A stretch of 64,000 bases of DNA, taken from NCBI RefSeq assembly GCF_032930845.1, contig NZ_CP136758.1, positions 2,309,001 through 2,373,000 on the forward strand. The letters are read 5' to 3'. Position 1 is the first letter of the stretch, and each line of letters begins with the position of its first letter. This DNA comes from Parvularcula sp. LCG005 (lineage in GTDB: Bacteria; Pseudomonadota; Alphaproteobacteria; Caulobacterales; Parvularculaceae). Shown piece by piece: positions 1-9,555 of the stretch. A program made the position numbers and the translations under genes. The notes beneath the pieces were generated by a model. The model was not told the origin of the DNA, ran no database searches, and was given only the letters and a program-made list of their open reading frames with translations.

Positions 1-155
1 GCCTCCCCCACACCGACTGTTCCGATGACGTCCGATTCGACCAGCGTGATATCGAGAACGGACCCCAGCACCTTGCCCAGTGCTGCCGCCGTCATCCATC
101 CGGCGGTGCCGCCGCCAGCGATGATGACTTTCGTTTTTCCGGGCTGTCCTTGCAT
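1..155 (-). CDS. Flavin-dependent tryptophan halogenase family protein, N-terminal part
   Basis: The first 51 codons of a halogenase-family flavoprotein (PF04820) are present; the rest lies beyond the left edge. The N-terminus carries the FAD-binding loop GGGTAGW at about residues 14-20 and the family segment VGVGEA at about 46-51. The start lies 13 bp after the stop of the cupin-like gene on the same strand, so it should be the next gene of that operon. Its visible part is closer to the complete halogenase at 17184-18677 ([13 protein letters not shown] against [13 protein letters not shown]) than to its operon mate at 1188-2756. The substrate cannot be told from sequence. Confidence 0.82.
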   Translation of the reverse strand, partial: MQGQPGKTKVIIAGGGTAGWMTAAALGKVLGSVLDITLVESDVIGTVGVGE

Positions 156-168
156 CACGAGTATGGTC

Positions 169-1191
169 CTATCGGTTTAACCGTTGCCGCAATTGGTCTC
201 GCATTGTTCGCGCCATATCAGGGGATATTGGCGCCAGCGATCCGCGAGCGTCTTCGGGAATATGATCAGCCACCGTTTCGTCGGCGTCAAAAATATAATG
301 GCCGAAGAGCATTTTCCAGATCTGCCGCTCGTCATCCGGCATATCCCGCAGGGTCATGATGGCGTGATTCAGAACATCCTGCGGTGTCCCCAAATGTGCC
401 GGAACGGTTCGCCACCAGTAATTGATCAGCACATTGAAGGCATCAAGGGCCTGAACATGGTGCCACCACATTGACGGGATGAAAAGCGCATCCCCCGGGC
501 CCAGCTCTGCTACCTGTCCCGAGGCCCAGGCATCCTCAAATCGCGGAAAGCGGTTCAGGTCCGGCGCTTCAAAATCCACCAGGCTGATGGGGCGTCCCGC
601 CGGCGTCAGCTCGAATGGTCCGACATAGAGATTTTTCACCTGCTCCGGCGGGAAGAGAATGAACCGCCGACGCCCGGCCGCAACGCAGGCGAGATTGCGC
701 GGAAGGTCATTATGCGCCGCAATCCGTGTCCGCGTGCCGATCCAGATCGACGCCAAGGGTTCAACAGCCTCGAATGAGACCGCGTTCTGCGCCGACAGCC
801 CCGGCAGTACATCATCGATATCCGCAGACGCCAGATAGACCAGCGGCGGGTTGGGGCCATCGCCATGGTCGAGGATGCGCCTGAGCACCTGGCCGATGGC
901 AGCATTGCCCCGATCCACATTGAACCCGGTAAAATCGTCATTATAAAAGACCCGTCCCCGGACGGCCGGTGAGCCGACAGTGACCGGGACGACCGCACCG
1001 CGGTCATATTTCGCCAGCTCCTCAAAGACATGTCGGGGTGACGTCTTGGCGGCTGTCACCAGCGGCCAGTGGGACACCCAGTCGCGCAGAATGACCGGTT
1101 GAGAGGATGACGCGACGGCATCGGGCACACCGTTCATCCGTGGACCATCAAACTCGCGGACCGTTGCAAGTGTACCTGTATCGATCGTCAT
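169..1191 (-). CDS. Cupin-like (JmjC/cupin_8) 2-oxoglutarate/Fe(II) oxygenase-family protein
   Basis: This 340-residue protein belongs to the cupin_8/JmjC-like group that uses Fe(II) and 2-oxoglutarate to hydroxylate proteins or small molecules. The metal-binding facial triad is visible as H160-N161-D162 (HxD) and a distal histidine in WWHH (244-245). The [10 protein letters not shown] and INYWW segments match the paralogue at 18689-19720, and both end in QRLNR. Its start overlaps the stop of the upstream halogenase gene as ATGA, which indicates translational coupling. Genes of this type sit beside tryptophan-halogenase and TonB-receptor genes in many marine and freshwater Alphaproteobacteria, but the substrate is unknown. 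No signal peptide is seen, so it should be cytoplasmic. Confidence 0.85.
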   Translation of the reverse strand: MTIDTGTLATVREFDGPRMNGVPDAVASSSQPVILRDWVSHWPLVTAAKTSPRHVFEELAKYDRGAVVPVTVGSPAVRGRVFYNDDFTGFNVDRGNAAIGQVLRRILDHGDGPNPPLVYLASADIDDVLPGLSAQNAVSFEAVEPLASIWIGTRTRIAAHNDLPRNLACVAAGRRRFILFPPEQVKNLYVGPFELTPAGRPISLVDFEAPDLNRFPRFEDAWASGQVAELGPGDALFIPSMWWHHVQALDAFNVLINYWWRTVPAHLGTPQDVLNHAIMTLRDMPDDERQIWKMLFGHYIFDADETVADHIPEDARGSLAPISPDMARTMRDQLRQRLNR

Positions 1192-2756
1192 GCGGACGCA
1201 CCGGTCGGGGCAAGCGCAACTGCAGCCTCACATGGTGCAATCTGCTGCAGTAGCGCCCTGTTCGTGGGCAGCCCGGCCCAAAGCCTTCCGGCCTTGTCCT
1301 GCATCGAATTATAGACCGCTGTGACGTGGCGGGGATCAGCCGCGCGGTGCGCCGGGGGGGCGTCAGGTCGATGATCCATCATACCGTACAGAATATACGC
1401 ATAGCTGCTGGCCGGAAAGATTTCCTGCGTCTGGGTGAAATCTTCGCGTGAAGGCGCCCGGTACGTCCAGCGGTCCATCAGGTCGACGACGCGGTCTGTC
1501 CAGGTCGACTTGTCGCGGTGCGCACGCCAATAGGGTTCCGTCCGCTGACTTAGGATATAGTGGAACTTGAGGAAATCGACGATCGCCGACCAGCGCTGCG
1601 CAAAGCGCGCATTGAACATCCTGGCGGTGCTGGCCAATTGCTCTGTCCGCCGGGGCAGAATATCGCTGATCATCTGAGCCGACAGCTCAACCATGACGAT
1701 GGCCGATGCCTCCAGCGGCTCCACGAACCCCTGCGCCATGCCGACCGCGACACAATTGCCCTGCCACGGATTTTCCCGATAGCCTGACTGGAACGTCAGG
1801 AGACGCGGCTCCGGCGTTTCTGAATTCGTGCACTGAGCATAATCGATAAAGGCGGCATGAGCCTCATCCTCATTCAGGAAGTGGGACGAGTGCACCAGCC
1901 CGACACCGCGCCGCGATTGCAGACCAATGTCCCAGATCCAGCCTGCGCCAATGGCCGTCGCCACGGTCCACGAGCTGATATCAGCATCAACGCTTTCATA
2001 CGGCACTGGCGCAGCCAACGCCCTGTCATTGAACAGAACAGACGAGACGTCGCGCCGTTTTGCGCCATAAAAACCATCAATCAGTACCGCCCGCTGGCCG
2101 GAGCAATCGACGAAAAGTTCGGCATTGATCCGCTCACCCTCTTTAAGGACCAGACCCGCGATTCTTCCGTCCCCCGTCCCTTCTACAGCCTGCACATGGC
2201 CCGCTACTCTGTGCACACCCAACTTGTTGACGCAGTGGTCCCGAAGGACAGCGGCAAAAGCGGTCGCGTTGAGGTGGTAGGCATAATTGAGAACCGCAGC
2301 ATAGGGCGGCGTTGTCGCCTGCTTTGGGGCGCGGGCAGCGTCGGCCAGGGCAACCTGCGGTGAAACCGCCGAGGCAAAAGGAGTCCCTTCAGGCGCGGCA
2401 CGCCACAAGGCCACGGTATCGACCTCATCGGGGCTTGGCGGCGCAGAGAAAGGATGGGCGTAGCGATCATCAGGCGTACCATCGCGCCAGCTGTCAAACC
2501 GGGACCCTTGTTTGAAACTGGCCCCACAGCGGCGCAGAACTTCACGCTCGTCGACACCAATGCGTCGAAGTGTATCGCGCATACTGGGCCATGTTCCCTC
2601 ACCCACACCGAGAATGGGGACGTCCGGAGATTCAATCAGTGTAATGCAGATACTGTCAGGGTGGTAGGCGCCATGATCGGCCGCAATGATGCCGGCTGTC
2701 AGCCATCCGGCCGTGCCACCACCAAGAATTACAATATGTCGGATTTCGTCGGACAT
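1188..2756 (-). CDS. Flavin-dependent tryptophan halogenase family protein (variant motif)
   Basis: FAD-dependent halogenase-family protein of 522 residues. The FAD loop GGGTAGW is at about 12-18. The lysine that carries the chlorinating species in PrnA (K79) corresponds to K82 in SFKQG, and the EPLE segment (346-349) matches the active-site glutamate region. The signature WxWxIP reads WIWDIG (273-278), so the proline is lost. Start chosen at the second ATG (2756), preceded by AAGGGG; an ATG 8 codons upstream (2780) lacks a clear ribosome site. It follows the TonB receptor after a terminator-like hairpin and overlaps the cupin-like gene by ATGA. True halogenase activity is not assured; many TonB-linked family members have unknown substrates. 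Confidence 0.85.
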   Translation of the reverse strand: MSDEIRHIVILGGGTAGWLTAGIIAADHGAYHPDSICITLIESPDVPILGVGEGTWPSMRDTLRRIGVDEREVLRRCGASFKQGSRFDSWRDGTPDDRYAHPFSAPPSPDEVDTVALWRAAPEGTPFASAVSPQVALADAARAPKQATTPPYAAVLNYAYHLNATAFAAVLRDHCVNKLGVHRVAGHVQAVEGTGDGRIAGLVLKEGERINAELFVDCSGQRAVLIDGFYGAKRRDVSSVLFNDRALAAPVPYESVDADISSWTVATAIGAGWIWDIGLQSRRGVGLVHSSHFLNEDEAHAAFIDYAQCTNSETPEPRLLTFQSGYRENPWQGNCVAVGMAQGFVEPLEASAIVMVELSAQMISDILPRRTEQLASTARMFNARFAQRWSAIVDFLKFHYILSQRTEPYWRAHRDKSTWTDRVVDLMDRWTYRAPSREDFTQTQEIFPASSYAYILYGMMDHRPDAPPAHRAADPRHVTAVYNSMQDKAGRLWAGLPTNRALLQQIAPCEAAVALAPTGASA

Positions 2757-2800
2757 CCGCCACACGCCCCTTTCGTCCATGACTATGGTGCCGGACTATA

Positions 2801-2843
2801 AAAAATGGAAGCGCTCCGGACCAGAAGATCCGAAGCGCTTCCA
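2801..2843 (-). terminator. Rho-independent terminator or attenuator after the TonB receptor
   Basis: A perfect 10-bp stem, TGGAAGCGCT at 2806-2815 and AGCGCTTCCA at 2834-2843, is followed on the minus strand by a run of five T (2805-2801) and a further T/A stretch. It lies 13 bp after the stop of the receptor gene and before the halogenase gene on the same strand. It probably ends most receptor transcripts while some read through into halogenase and cupin genes. Confidence 0.8.
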
Positions 2844-2855
2844 CGGGAGGCTCCT

Positions 2856-5840
2856 TTAGAAGGAGTAGCGTGCGCCGATGGCGTAGCGAGCACCAGTCTG
2901 AGTGGCGAAGTTCAGATAGTCGGTCGTGCGACCCACCACCCGGTTCGTCTCATTGGTGACGTTGATGCCTTCGACGAAGACGGTCAGGCCATCGCGAACT
3001 TCGTAGCTCGCGCTGACATCGAACTGCCCATACGGTTCAACATAGAGCGGGTTGTTCGCTGTCCCGCTGACGCCGACCGTTGAGGACAGGAACTGATCGC
3101 GCCAGTTATAGGCGATCCGGCCCTGCAGCCCGTTCTTGTCGTAGAAGCCAATGATATTGGCCGAGTTGCTGAGGCCGATGAGCGCGAATTGGGGCTCACC
3201 ATTGGCCGGTTGCATATTGTCGAACTCAACGTCGCCCGACACCACCGTATAGTTGGCAATGGCACCAAAGCCGGTATCGCCGAAGACATGCTGGATGGCA
3301 AATTCCCATCCGTCTACAGACGCTTCACGCTCGTTGATTGGAATGGCGATATCGAACTCAAGGATCGGATCCTCACCCGGCACACCGAAGATGTTACCGA
3401 CGATAGCACCCGTCGAGTCCGTGCCCGTGATCTCGAACGTCGACGGATCGGCGTTATTGAAGATCCACTGACGGATGGCTTTCAGGTCGTTGGATCCGAC
3501 AGCGGCCACAGCGTCCTGATACCGTTGGCCACCAAATGGCGTTGGCAGATTGAACGGTGTTTCCCGGATGATATCCGTTGCGATGAAGTTATCGACCGTT
3601 TTGTAGAAGTAACCAGCCGAGATATAGGACGCTTCGTCGTAATACCACTCCGCAGACAGATCGAAGTTCTTCGACAGGAATGGCAGGAGGCCCGGGTTAC
3701 CTTGGCTACCGTCACCACCATCGATCCGGAAGCCCGGATTCACCGTCTGACCGCCCTGGATATCAGCATAGCTAGGACGCGTCATCGTGTGGCTGTAGGA
3801 AGCCCGCAGGATAAGGTCATCACGCGGATCGAGTTGAAAATCGATCGCTGGCAGCCAGTACTCATACTCGCCCGTCAGCTCGGTGAAGTCCTGCGTACCA
3901 TCGAAGATCAGGCCGTATTCGTTCTCAGCAACCCACTGTGTTCCAGCAGGAACAGGCACAAGCGCCTGAGAGGTGATGTCGGTCTGCTCATAGCGATAAC
4001 CAGCGACGATCTTGGCTGGGATACCGTCGAGCTCGAAGCTGGACGCGATTTCGATGAAGCCCGCCAGGCTTTCTTCTTCGGTACGGCGGTCCGTAGTGAA
4101 GTCATCGGAGCGGCAGATACCGTCGCCACCGCACGCATTGTACAGATCATCGATGATGCCTGCCATGCGGTCGAAGTCGAACGTGAAGAACTCCTTTTGC
4201 ATTGCGGGATCATCATGGCCGCCAAACTGGTCGAAATGTCCGGCGAGGTCGGAGCGCACAAAGATATCATCCGGGAGATCGGATGCCGGGCCGGCCCCAC
4301 CCCAGGTGTCCCGTTGAGCGTTCGCAAACGCAGACCGAACCTTGTTGGTCGTGTTTGACACACCGAAGTCAATGCTATCGATGATGCTGTCATCGAAATC
4401 ATAGCTGGCGACAAGTTGAAGCTGCTCGATTTCAGTTTTGATGTAACTGTTCGAAAACACCGTACCCGTTGAAATATGGCGGGACGCGTCGATACCGTCG
4501 AGGCCTGGCTGGAAGCCAAGGCTCAGCACTGGCATCTCGTTGGAGAAGCTGACGGCCTGGGTCCGAAGCTGCAGGTCGGCTGTGCCGATCACGGCGCTAG
4601 TGCCGTAAGGGCTGTCTTGCCCGCTTTCTGCGGACGAGTTGTGGTAGTCAGCGGTGAAGCTGAGATTGTCCGTGGCTTCCCATTCGACGTTGAAGCCGAG
4701 AGATTTGTTCTCGCTCTTCGTCGCGAACTTGCCGCCACCCATGGAGAGGTCTGAACCGCCTGGGCCAAAATCTTCCGCATAAATGATCGGGCTGGCGATC
4801 GGGCCGTCGGTCCACTCGCTGTACGTGTCGCCATGGTTGAACCAGACGGACATGTCGTTCCGCTCGGTCGCGACCTTGTTCTCGGAGTAGAAATAATCAA
4901 GCGTTGCCGTGAGTGTTTCAATCGGGCGAGCCTGCAGGGCCAACTGACCATTGAGGCGCTCGCGGTTCACGTCGGTTAGGCGATAGTTCATGTTCTGTGG
5001 CACAGAATAGACATCGTTCGGACCCGGACGGTTGGTCACCTGGGTATCGCCTGGAGGTTGCGGCAGCGTGCCCCAGTCGTTGGCAGAGCCAAGGTATGCA
5101 CCGCGCCAGCCATCAGCTGTCGACGCCTGCGCAAAGCCGGATTCCCGCTCCTGATAGCTCCCCACCAGAGCGACACCGAATTTTCCGTCAGCGAAGGTGT
5201 TGGAGAAAATACCGGAAATTTCTGGTGTGACACTCGTATCATCAATCGGCGACTGATCGATGACCGCCTTCGTGCCGACCGAAAAACGCAGACCCGGTGC
5301 ATCAAGCGGACGAGCCGTCAGGATGTTCAGCGTAGAACCAATACCGCCGGTCGGAACCGCAGCGCGGCCGGTCTTGTAGACACGGACGCCGGCAATGCCT
5401 TCAGAGGCGATGTTACCGAAGTCAAAGCTCCGTGACGCAGGCGCACCGCCTGTCAGGAACGCCGTCGGCATCTGACGACCGTTCAGCAGGACGAGGTTGA
5501 AGTCGGGACCGAAGCCGCGAACCGTGACCTGGCTGCCTTCACCATTCTGACGATCGATCGACACACCCGTGATACGCTGCAGGGATTCTGCAAGGTTGGT
5601 ATCGGGAAACTTGCCGATGTCTTCAGCAGTGATCGCGTCAACGACGCCTTGGCCGTTGCGCTTGACGTCCGCAGACGCCTCAAGCGACTGGCGGATACCG
5701 GAGACGATGATCACGTCTTCAGTCAGGGCGTCGTCACTCGTTGTATCCTGCGCAAACGCAGGGCCGATCAAGGAAATCAACGACGCGCTCCCCAGCAGCG
5801 CCGCAACTTTCTTGAGTTTATGTTGTTTTGTTTCAAGCAT
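2856..5840 (-). CDS. TonB-dependent receptor (TonB-Xanth-Caul type)
   Basis: Outer-membrane TonB-dependent receptor of 994 residues, expected to bind a carbohydrate or oligosaccharide and move it to the periplasm using TonB-ExbBD energy. A signal peptide ends at about residue 30 (GPAFAQ). A TonB-box-like EDVIIVSGIR follows. The plug domain shows FPDTNLAESLQRITGVSI and VRGFG..NLVLLNGRQMPT, typical of TIGR01782. The C-terminus GARYSF ends in phenylalanine, as expected for a beta-barrel protein inserted by Bam. No N-terminal STN domain is present, so it is not a transducer. The gene starts 44 bp after the GH16 glucanase gene, so its likely ligand is a beta-glucan oligosaccharide such as from laminarin; that ligand is an inference from context. 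Confidence 0.93.
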   Translation of the reverse strand: MLETKQHKLKKVAALLGSASLISLIGPAFAQDTTSDDALTEDVIIVSGIRQSLEASADVKRNGQGVVDAITAEDIGKFPDTNLAESLQRITGVSIDRQNGEGSQVTVRGFGPDFNLVLLNGRQMPTAFLTGGAPASRSFDFGNIASEGIAGVRVYKTGRAAVPTGGIGSTLNILTARPLDAPGLRFSVGTKAVIDQSPIDDTSVTPEISGIFSNTFADGKFGVALVGSYQERESGFAQASTADGWRGAYLGSANDWGTLPQPPGDTQVTNRPGPNDVYSVPQNMNYRLTDVNRERLNGQLALQARPIETLTATLDYFYSENKVATERNDMSVWFNHGDTYSEWTDGPIASPIIYAEDFGPGGSDLSMGGGKFATKSENKSLGFNVEWEATDNLSFTADYHNSSAESGQDSPYGTSAVIGTADLQLRTQAVSFSNEMPVLSLGFQPGLDGIDASRHISTGTVFSNSYIKTEIEQLQLVASYDFDDSIIDSIDFGVSNTTNKVRSAFANAQRDTWGGAGPASDLPDDIFVRSDLAGHFDQFGGHDDPAMQKEFFTFDFDRMAGIIDDLYNACGGDGICRSDDFTTDRRTEEESLAGFIEIASSFELDGIPAKIVAGYRYEQTDITSQALVPVPAGTQWVAENEYGLIFDGTQDFTELTGEYEYWLPAIDFQLDPRDDLILRASYSHTMTRPSYADIQGGQTVNPGFRIDGGDGSQGNPGLLPFLSKNFDLSAEWYYDEASYISAGYFYKTVDNFIATDIIRETPFNLPTPFGGQRYQDAVAAVGSNDLKAIRQWIFNNADPSTFEITGTDSTGAIVGNIFGVPGEDPILEFDIAIPINEREASVDGWEFAIQHVFGDTGFGAIANYTVVSGDVEFDNMQPANGEPQFALIGLSNSANIIGFYDKNGLQGRIAYNWRDQFLSSTVGVSGTANNPLYVEPYGQFDVSASYEVRDGLTVFVEGINVTNETNRVVGRTTDYLNFATQTGARYAIGARYSF

Positions 5841-5884
5841 GTTTGCCTCCCTCTAAGTCATCCGGGTTTGACCGGAATTTGATG

Positions 5885-6895
5885 TCAGTAGTTTTCACTC
5901 GGACCACGGACGGATCCTGCCCAAGGAGCGTCCGACAGGCATGCCATGCCTGTCTCCTCATCGCCCTTGCATTGCTCGACGCGGACCCAGTCGATCTGAA
6001 AGTCCGCGGGAATGGAGGCGGGATCAAACCCTTCTCCATTCTCATTTTCTGGCAATAGACCGCCTACGGCCAGATTCAGCATCAGGTAGAATGGCTTGTC
6101 GAATGGCGCGCCAGGGCCCGTGGCGTTTTCAGCGGCGCTGAACCAGTCATCTGCCTCAAGACGTATGAAAATCGTGTCGTCGACGAACCATTGAATGCGG
6201 TCCTGGCCCCATTCCACTGAGTACACATGCCAGTCGGCAACGGGGTCGATGCCATCTTCGCCGGTCGTCTTGGTGGCCAGATATGTGTTCTTGGGCGGTA
6301 ATTCACCGAAATGCAGGGCAGCGATCGTACGCAGCTCGGTACCGCCGGGACATTCCGCACACGGTGTCCGCAGATTGACGCCTTCCATGATGTCAATTTC
6401 GCCGGACAGGGGCCACCGACCGTATTCGGCGCCTTCCGGCATCATCCAGAACGCAGGCCATGTACCCTGTCCCTCAGGCAGCTTCATGCGGGCGGAGAAC
6501 CGGCCATAGGTCCAAGACGCAAGGTCCTTGGTCCGGACCTTGCCCGACGTATATGATTTCTCGACCGTCCCCTCGCCTGGCTGGCGAAGCTCCGGCGGAT
6601 GGATTGGCCCTGTGAATTTTTCGGCCCGCGCGCTCAGGATGAGCATGCCATCGTCGACGCGGATGTTCTCATCGCGGCCGGTGTAGCACTGGCGTTCAAA
6701 ATTACCGCCGCCCCAGCAGGATTCTTCCGGCGCCCATTTTGAGCGATCAAGGGCGTCACCATCAAACTCATCGGCCCAGACCGTCTGCCATTCAGCTTCG
6801 CTTGCAGCAGCGTCCTCAGCGGCGGTGTCAGCGCAGGCAGACAGGGCCAGAGGCAAACTCGAGAGGATGATAAAGGCCATAACGCGGCTGGACAT
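5885..6895 (-). CDS. GH16 family endo-beta-1,3-glucanase (laminarinase-like) lipoprotein
   Basis: Secreted lipoprotein of 336 residues with lipobox LSAC (Cys21). The glycoside hydrolase family 16 catalytic motif ExDxxE is seen as GEIDIMEG with E166 the nucleophile, D168, and E171 the acid/base. Aromatic WTYGRFSARMKLP and GTWPAFWMMP flank it, as in bacterial laminarinases. It would cut beta-1,3(-1,4)-glucans at the cell surface or in the periplasm. It lies between the GH3 gene (281 bp upstream) and the TonB receptor (44 bp downstream). The tandem GTTAGCGC sites at 7016-7049 lie about 120-150 bp before its start. Specificity within GH16 (laminarin, lichenin, agar, carrageenan) cannot be fixed, although the GH3 partner favours beta-glucan. 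Confidence 0.92.
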   Translation of the reverse strand: MSSRVMAFIILSSLPLALSACADTAAEDAAASEAEWQTVWADEFDGDALDRSKWAPEESCWGGGNFERQCYTGRDENIRVDDGMLILSARAEKFTGPIHPPELRQPGEGTVEKSYTSGKVRTKDLASWTYGRFSARMKLPEGQGTWPAFWMMPEGAEYGRWPLSGEIDIMEGVNLRTPCAECPGGTELRTIAALHFGELPPKNTYLATKTTGEDGIDPVADWHVYSVEWGQDRIQWFVDDTIFIRLEADDWFSAAENATGPGAPFDKPFYLMLNLAVGGLLPENENGEGFDPASIPADFQIDWVRVEQCKGDEETGMACLSDAPWAGSVRGPSENY

Positions 6896-7015
6896 TCCGG
6901 ACTCCCTGAAGCGACTCGGGGGTCACTCCTTATTGTTGGAGGGAGAATGTGCCGCACCCATTTGCTGATCAATTCGTTTGCGGCGGATTGGCCGCTTCAT
7001 GCGGTCAGTCGGACG

Positions 7016-7049
7016 GGTTAGCGCTCACAGGGCGATGTTAGCGCATGAC
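7016..7049. promoter_or_regulatory. Tandem GTTAGCGC operator-like sites upstream of the GH16 gene
   Basis: Two copies of GTTAGCGC start at 7017 and 7037, exactly 20 bp apart, within GGTTAGCGCTCACA (7016-7029) and TGTTAGCGCATGAC (7036-7049). Each resembles the LacI-family palindrome TGTTAGCGCTAACA, with the first copy the better match. As direct repeats about two helical turns apart they would also fit a LytTR-domain regulator, and such a gene lies at 9556-10329. Which protein binds is not known. Confidence 0.5.
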
Positions 7050-7060
7050 AATTCAACACA

Positions 7061-7095
7061 GAAAATTGGCCTCAGCCCTTTATCGGACTGAGGCC
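7061..7095 (-). terminator. Terminator-like hairpin after the GH3 gene
   Basis: Stem GGCCTCAG (7068-7075) pairs with CTGAGGCC (7088-7095). On the minus strand it is followed by AATTTTC. It lies about 80 bp after the GH3 stop and upstream of the operator-like sites before the GH16 gene, so GH3 and GH16 may be separate or partly separate transcripts. The T-run is short, so termination may be weak. Confidence 0.5.
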
Positions 7096-7176
7096 TATGC
7101 CATTCCGCACAAGAACGATTTCAAAGGATAATCATCCCCCGGCGGATGAAACCGGTTTCGCAATAAACTCGGTCTT

Positions 7177-9423
7177 TTAGTCTTTAAGCTCGAAGGACGC
7201 ACTCAATGTCGCGTCGGAAGACGTGCCGACATAGACGTCGAACGCCCCCGGCTCGACCACATACTCGCCCTTGGCATTGTAGAAGCCGAGCTCCTTGTCG
7301 GTCAGCGTGAAGGTCACTTTGCGCTTTTCTCGCGGCTTCAGCGAAATCTTCTCGAACCCTTTAAGCTCGCGCACCGGACGGGCAATACTGGCGAATTTGT
7401 CGTGCAGATAGAGCTGTACCACTTCTTCGCCTTCCCGCTTGCCAGTGTTGGTCACCTGCACGGTCACATTGTAACCCTCTGCGGTCGGCTTGACCGACAG
7501 ATTGCCATAGCTGAATTCCGTATAGCTCAGCCCATGACCAAAGGGGTACAAGGGAGCGTTCTCTTCATCCGTGTAGTGAGACCAGAACACTTCATTAATC
7601 GGTCCAGGTCGACCCGTATTCAGGTGGTTGTAGTACACCGGAATCTGGCCCACCGACCGCGGGAACGTCATGGGCAGCTTGCCGCTTGGATTGTATTTGC
7701 CGGTCAGGACATCGGTGATGGCGTGGCCACTTTCGTGCCCCAGATGCCAGGCCTGGAGGATTGACGGCACATTTTCGTCAGCCCACGTCAGGATCAACGG
7801 CCGCCCGCTCATGACAACCAGAACAACATTCGGGTTTGCGGCATGGACGGCTTCAAGAAGCTCCTGCTGCACACCGGGGAGAGAAATATCCGCCCGACTG
7901 CGACCCTCACCGCTCTGCAACGCGACTTCACCAAGCACGATGACGACCTTGTCGGCGCTGCGGGCCGCCGCAATGGCCTCCTCGAAGCCATCGCGGTTGT
8001 CCATGTTGACGACAACCTCTTCCGCAAAAGTAGGCTGATTGGTCTGCACGACCGCGCCTTCGGCATAGGTATAATCAAGACCCGCTTCGTCAAAACCTTC
8101 AACCACAGAGACGGCAGAGCCCGCCTCACCCTGGCCGCGCCAGTTGCCGATCGGTGCATCCTTGTCGGCCGCCAGGGCTCCGATCAACGCGATCGTTTCT
8201 CCTTTTTGGAGCGGCAGAGTGGCATTGTCGTTCTTCAAGAGCACCATGGACCGCTCGGCGACCTTTCGGGCTGCCTCCAGATGCGCGGGCGCCATCAACA
8301 ATTCGCCTTCACGAGCGTCGTCGAGATAACGGTACGGGTCCTCAAACAGGCCCAGGTCGAATTTCACGCGCAGGACACGGCGAACGGCGTCATCGACCAT
8401 GTCCATATCGACAGTGCCGGCCTCAACCAGATCCGCCAGGTGATCAAAATAGAGATAGGATTCCATATCCATGTCGGAACCACCCTTGATGGCCAGTTCC
8501 GTTGCCTGCAGACGATCGGCGGCAAAACCATGGTCGATCATCTCGCGCCCCGAGGCCCAGTCCGAAACGACGAAGCCGTCAAAGCCCCACTCGCCCTTCA
8601 GGATATCCCGCTGCAGAAACGCATCCGCTGTAGCTGGCACGCCGTTCAGCGTATTGAACGAGTTCATCACGGTTCGGACATTTGCCTGTTCAACGGCGGC
8701 CCGGAACGGCGGCAGAATCACGTTGTACAGCGTCACAGTGCCGACATCGGCGGCGTTGTAGTCCTTGCCCGATTCAGCAAAACCATAGCCCGCAAAGTGC
8801 TTGATGGTCGCGGCGATCGTGTCCGGAGCGGTCAGGTCATCGCCCTGGAAACCTTTGACCCGCGCGACCGCTATGGCGGAGCCCAGATAGGGATCCTCAC
8901 CAGCGCCTTCCATCACCCGGCCCCAGCGGGGGTCGCGGGAGATATCGACCATGGGCGCAAAGGTCCAGTTCAGCCCCTGGGCGGCGGCTTCACGGGCCGC
9001 GACCTCAGCACTCAGCTCGATATAGTCGAGGTCCCAGCTGGCCGCTTCCGCCAGAGGGATGGGGAAAATGGTCTTGTGACCATGAACGACGTCATAGCCA
9101 AAGATGGCCGGGATACCGAGGCGAGAATTCTCGACATTGTATTCCTGAATCGTCCGCACATCCTCGACACCGACCACGTTCAGCATGGAACCGACAAGGC
9201 CGCGCTTCACGAAGTCGAACCGGGATTCCGACGCATCATCACCGGTGGGCGCCGGGCCGGTCACATCCCAAAATCCGTTGAATTGCGTCAGTTGGCCGAC
9301 TTTTTCTTCTATCGTCATTTGCGACAGAAGGTCTTCAACCTTCTGATCGGTGATATCATCGGCATGCGCCGTGGAGAAGAGGAGAGCCGAAACGGAGGCG
9401 GCGGCAAGGAGAGCGTGCTTCAT
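7177..9423 (-). CDS. bglX: GH3 family periplasmic beta-glucosidase (BglX-like)
   Basis: Exported glycoside hydrolase family 3 enzyme of 748 residues that would release glucose from the non-reducing end of beta-glucan oligosaccharides. A signal peptide ends near residue 21 (STAHA). Features in order are the N-terminal TIM-barrel with KHFAGYG (208-214), the nucleophile D288 in VVSDW, the alpha/beta sandwich with RSRADISLPG, and a C-terminal fibronectin-III-like domain from about 640 (QVTNTGKREGEEVVQLYL). The length matches BglX. It sits between the LytTR regulator and the GH16 endoglucanase, which fits an endo-then-exo route for laminarin breakdown. The start codon lies close to a poor ribosome site. 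Confidence 0.92.
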   Translation of the reverse strand: MKHALLAAASVSALLFSTAHADDITDQKVEDLLSQMTIEEKVGQLTQFNGFWDVTGPAPTGDDASESRFDFVKRGLVGSMLNVVGVEDVRTIQEYNVENSRLGIPAIFGYDVVHGHKTIFPIPLAEAASWDLDYIELSAEVAAREAAAQGLNWTFAPMVDISRDPRWGRVMEGAGEDPYLGSAIAVARVKGFQGDDLTAPDTIAATIKHFAGYGFAESGKDYNAADVGTVTLYNVILPPFRAAVEQANVRTVMNSFNTLNGVPATADAFLQRDILKGEWGFDGFVVSDWASGREMIDHGFAADRLQATELAIKGGSDMDMESYLYFDHLADLVEAGTVDMDMVDDAVRRVLRVKFDLGLFEDPYRYLDDAREGELLMAPAHLEAARKVAERSMVLLKNDNATLPLQKGETIALIGALAADKDAPIGNWRGQGEAGSAVSVVEGFDEAGLDYTYAEGAVVQTNQPTFAEEVVVNMDNRDGFEEAIAAARSADKVVIVLGEVALQSGEGRSRADISLPGVQQELLEAVHAANPNVVLVVMSGRPLILTWADENVPSILQAWHLGHESGHAITDVLTGKYNPSGKLPMTFPRSVGQIPVYYNHLNTGRPGPINEVFWSHYTDEENAPLYPFGHGLSYTEFSYGNLSVKPTAEGYNVTVQVTNTGKREGEEVVQLYLHDKFASIARPVRELKGFEKISLKPREKRKVTFTLTDKELGFYNAKGEYVVEPGAFDVYVGTSSDATLSASFELKD

Positions 9424-9555
9424 AAATCAGGGTCCAGATTGTCTAGCGCGGGGCAATTAGGCCAACCAAACCCTAAGGACAGTAAGGCAAAATGCAATCG
9501 CTGTGCGGTCGGGCGTCCGCCTGTTGCGGCAAATTGGACGCTGCACCGCAGCATT

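Noticed and set aside
3189-4358. A 389-codon plus-strand frame inside the first TonB receptor gene
   Set aside because: It is a shadow of the receptor frame; no domain or ribosome site.
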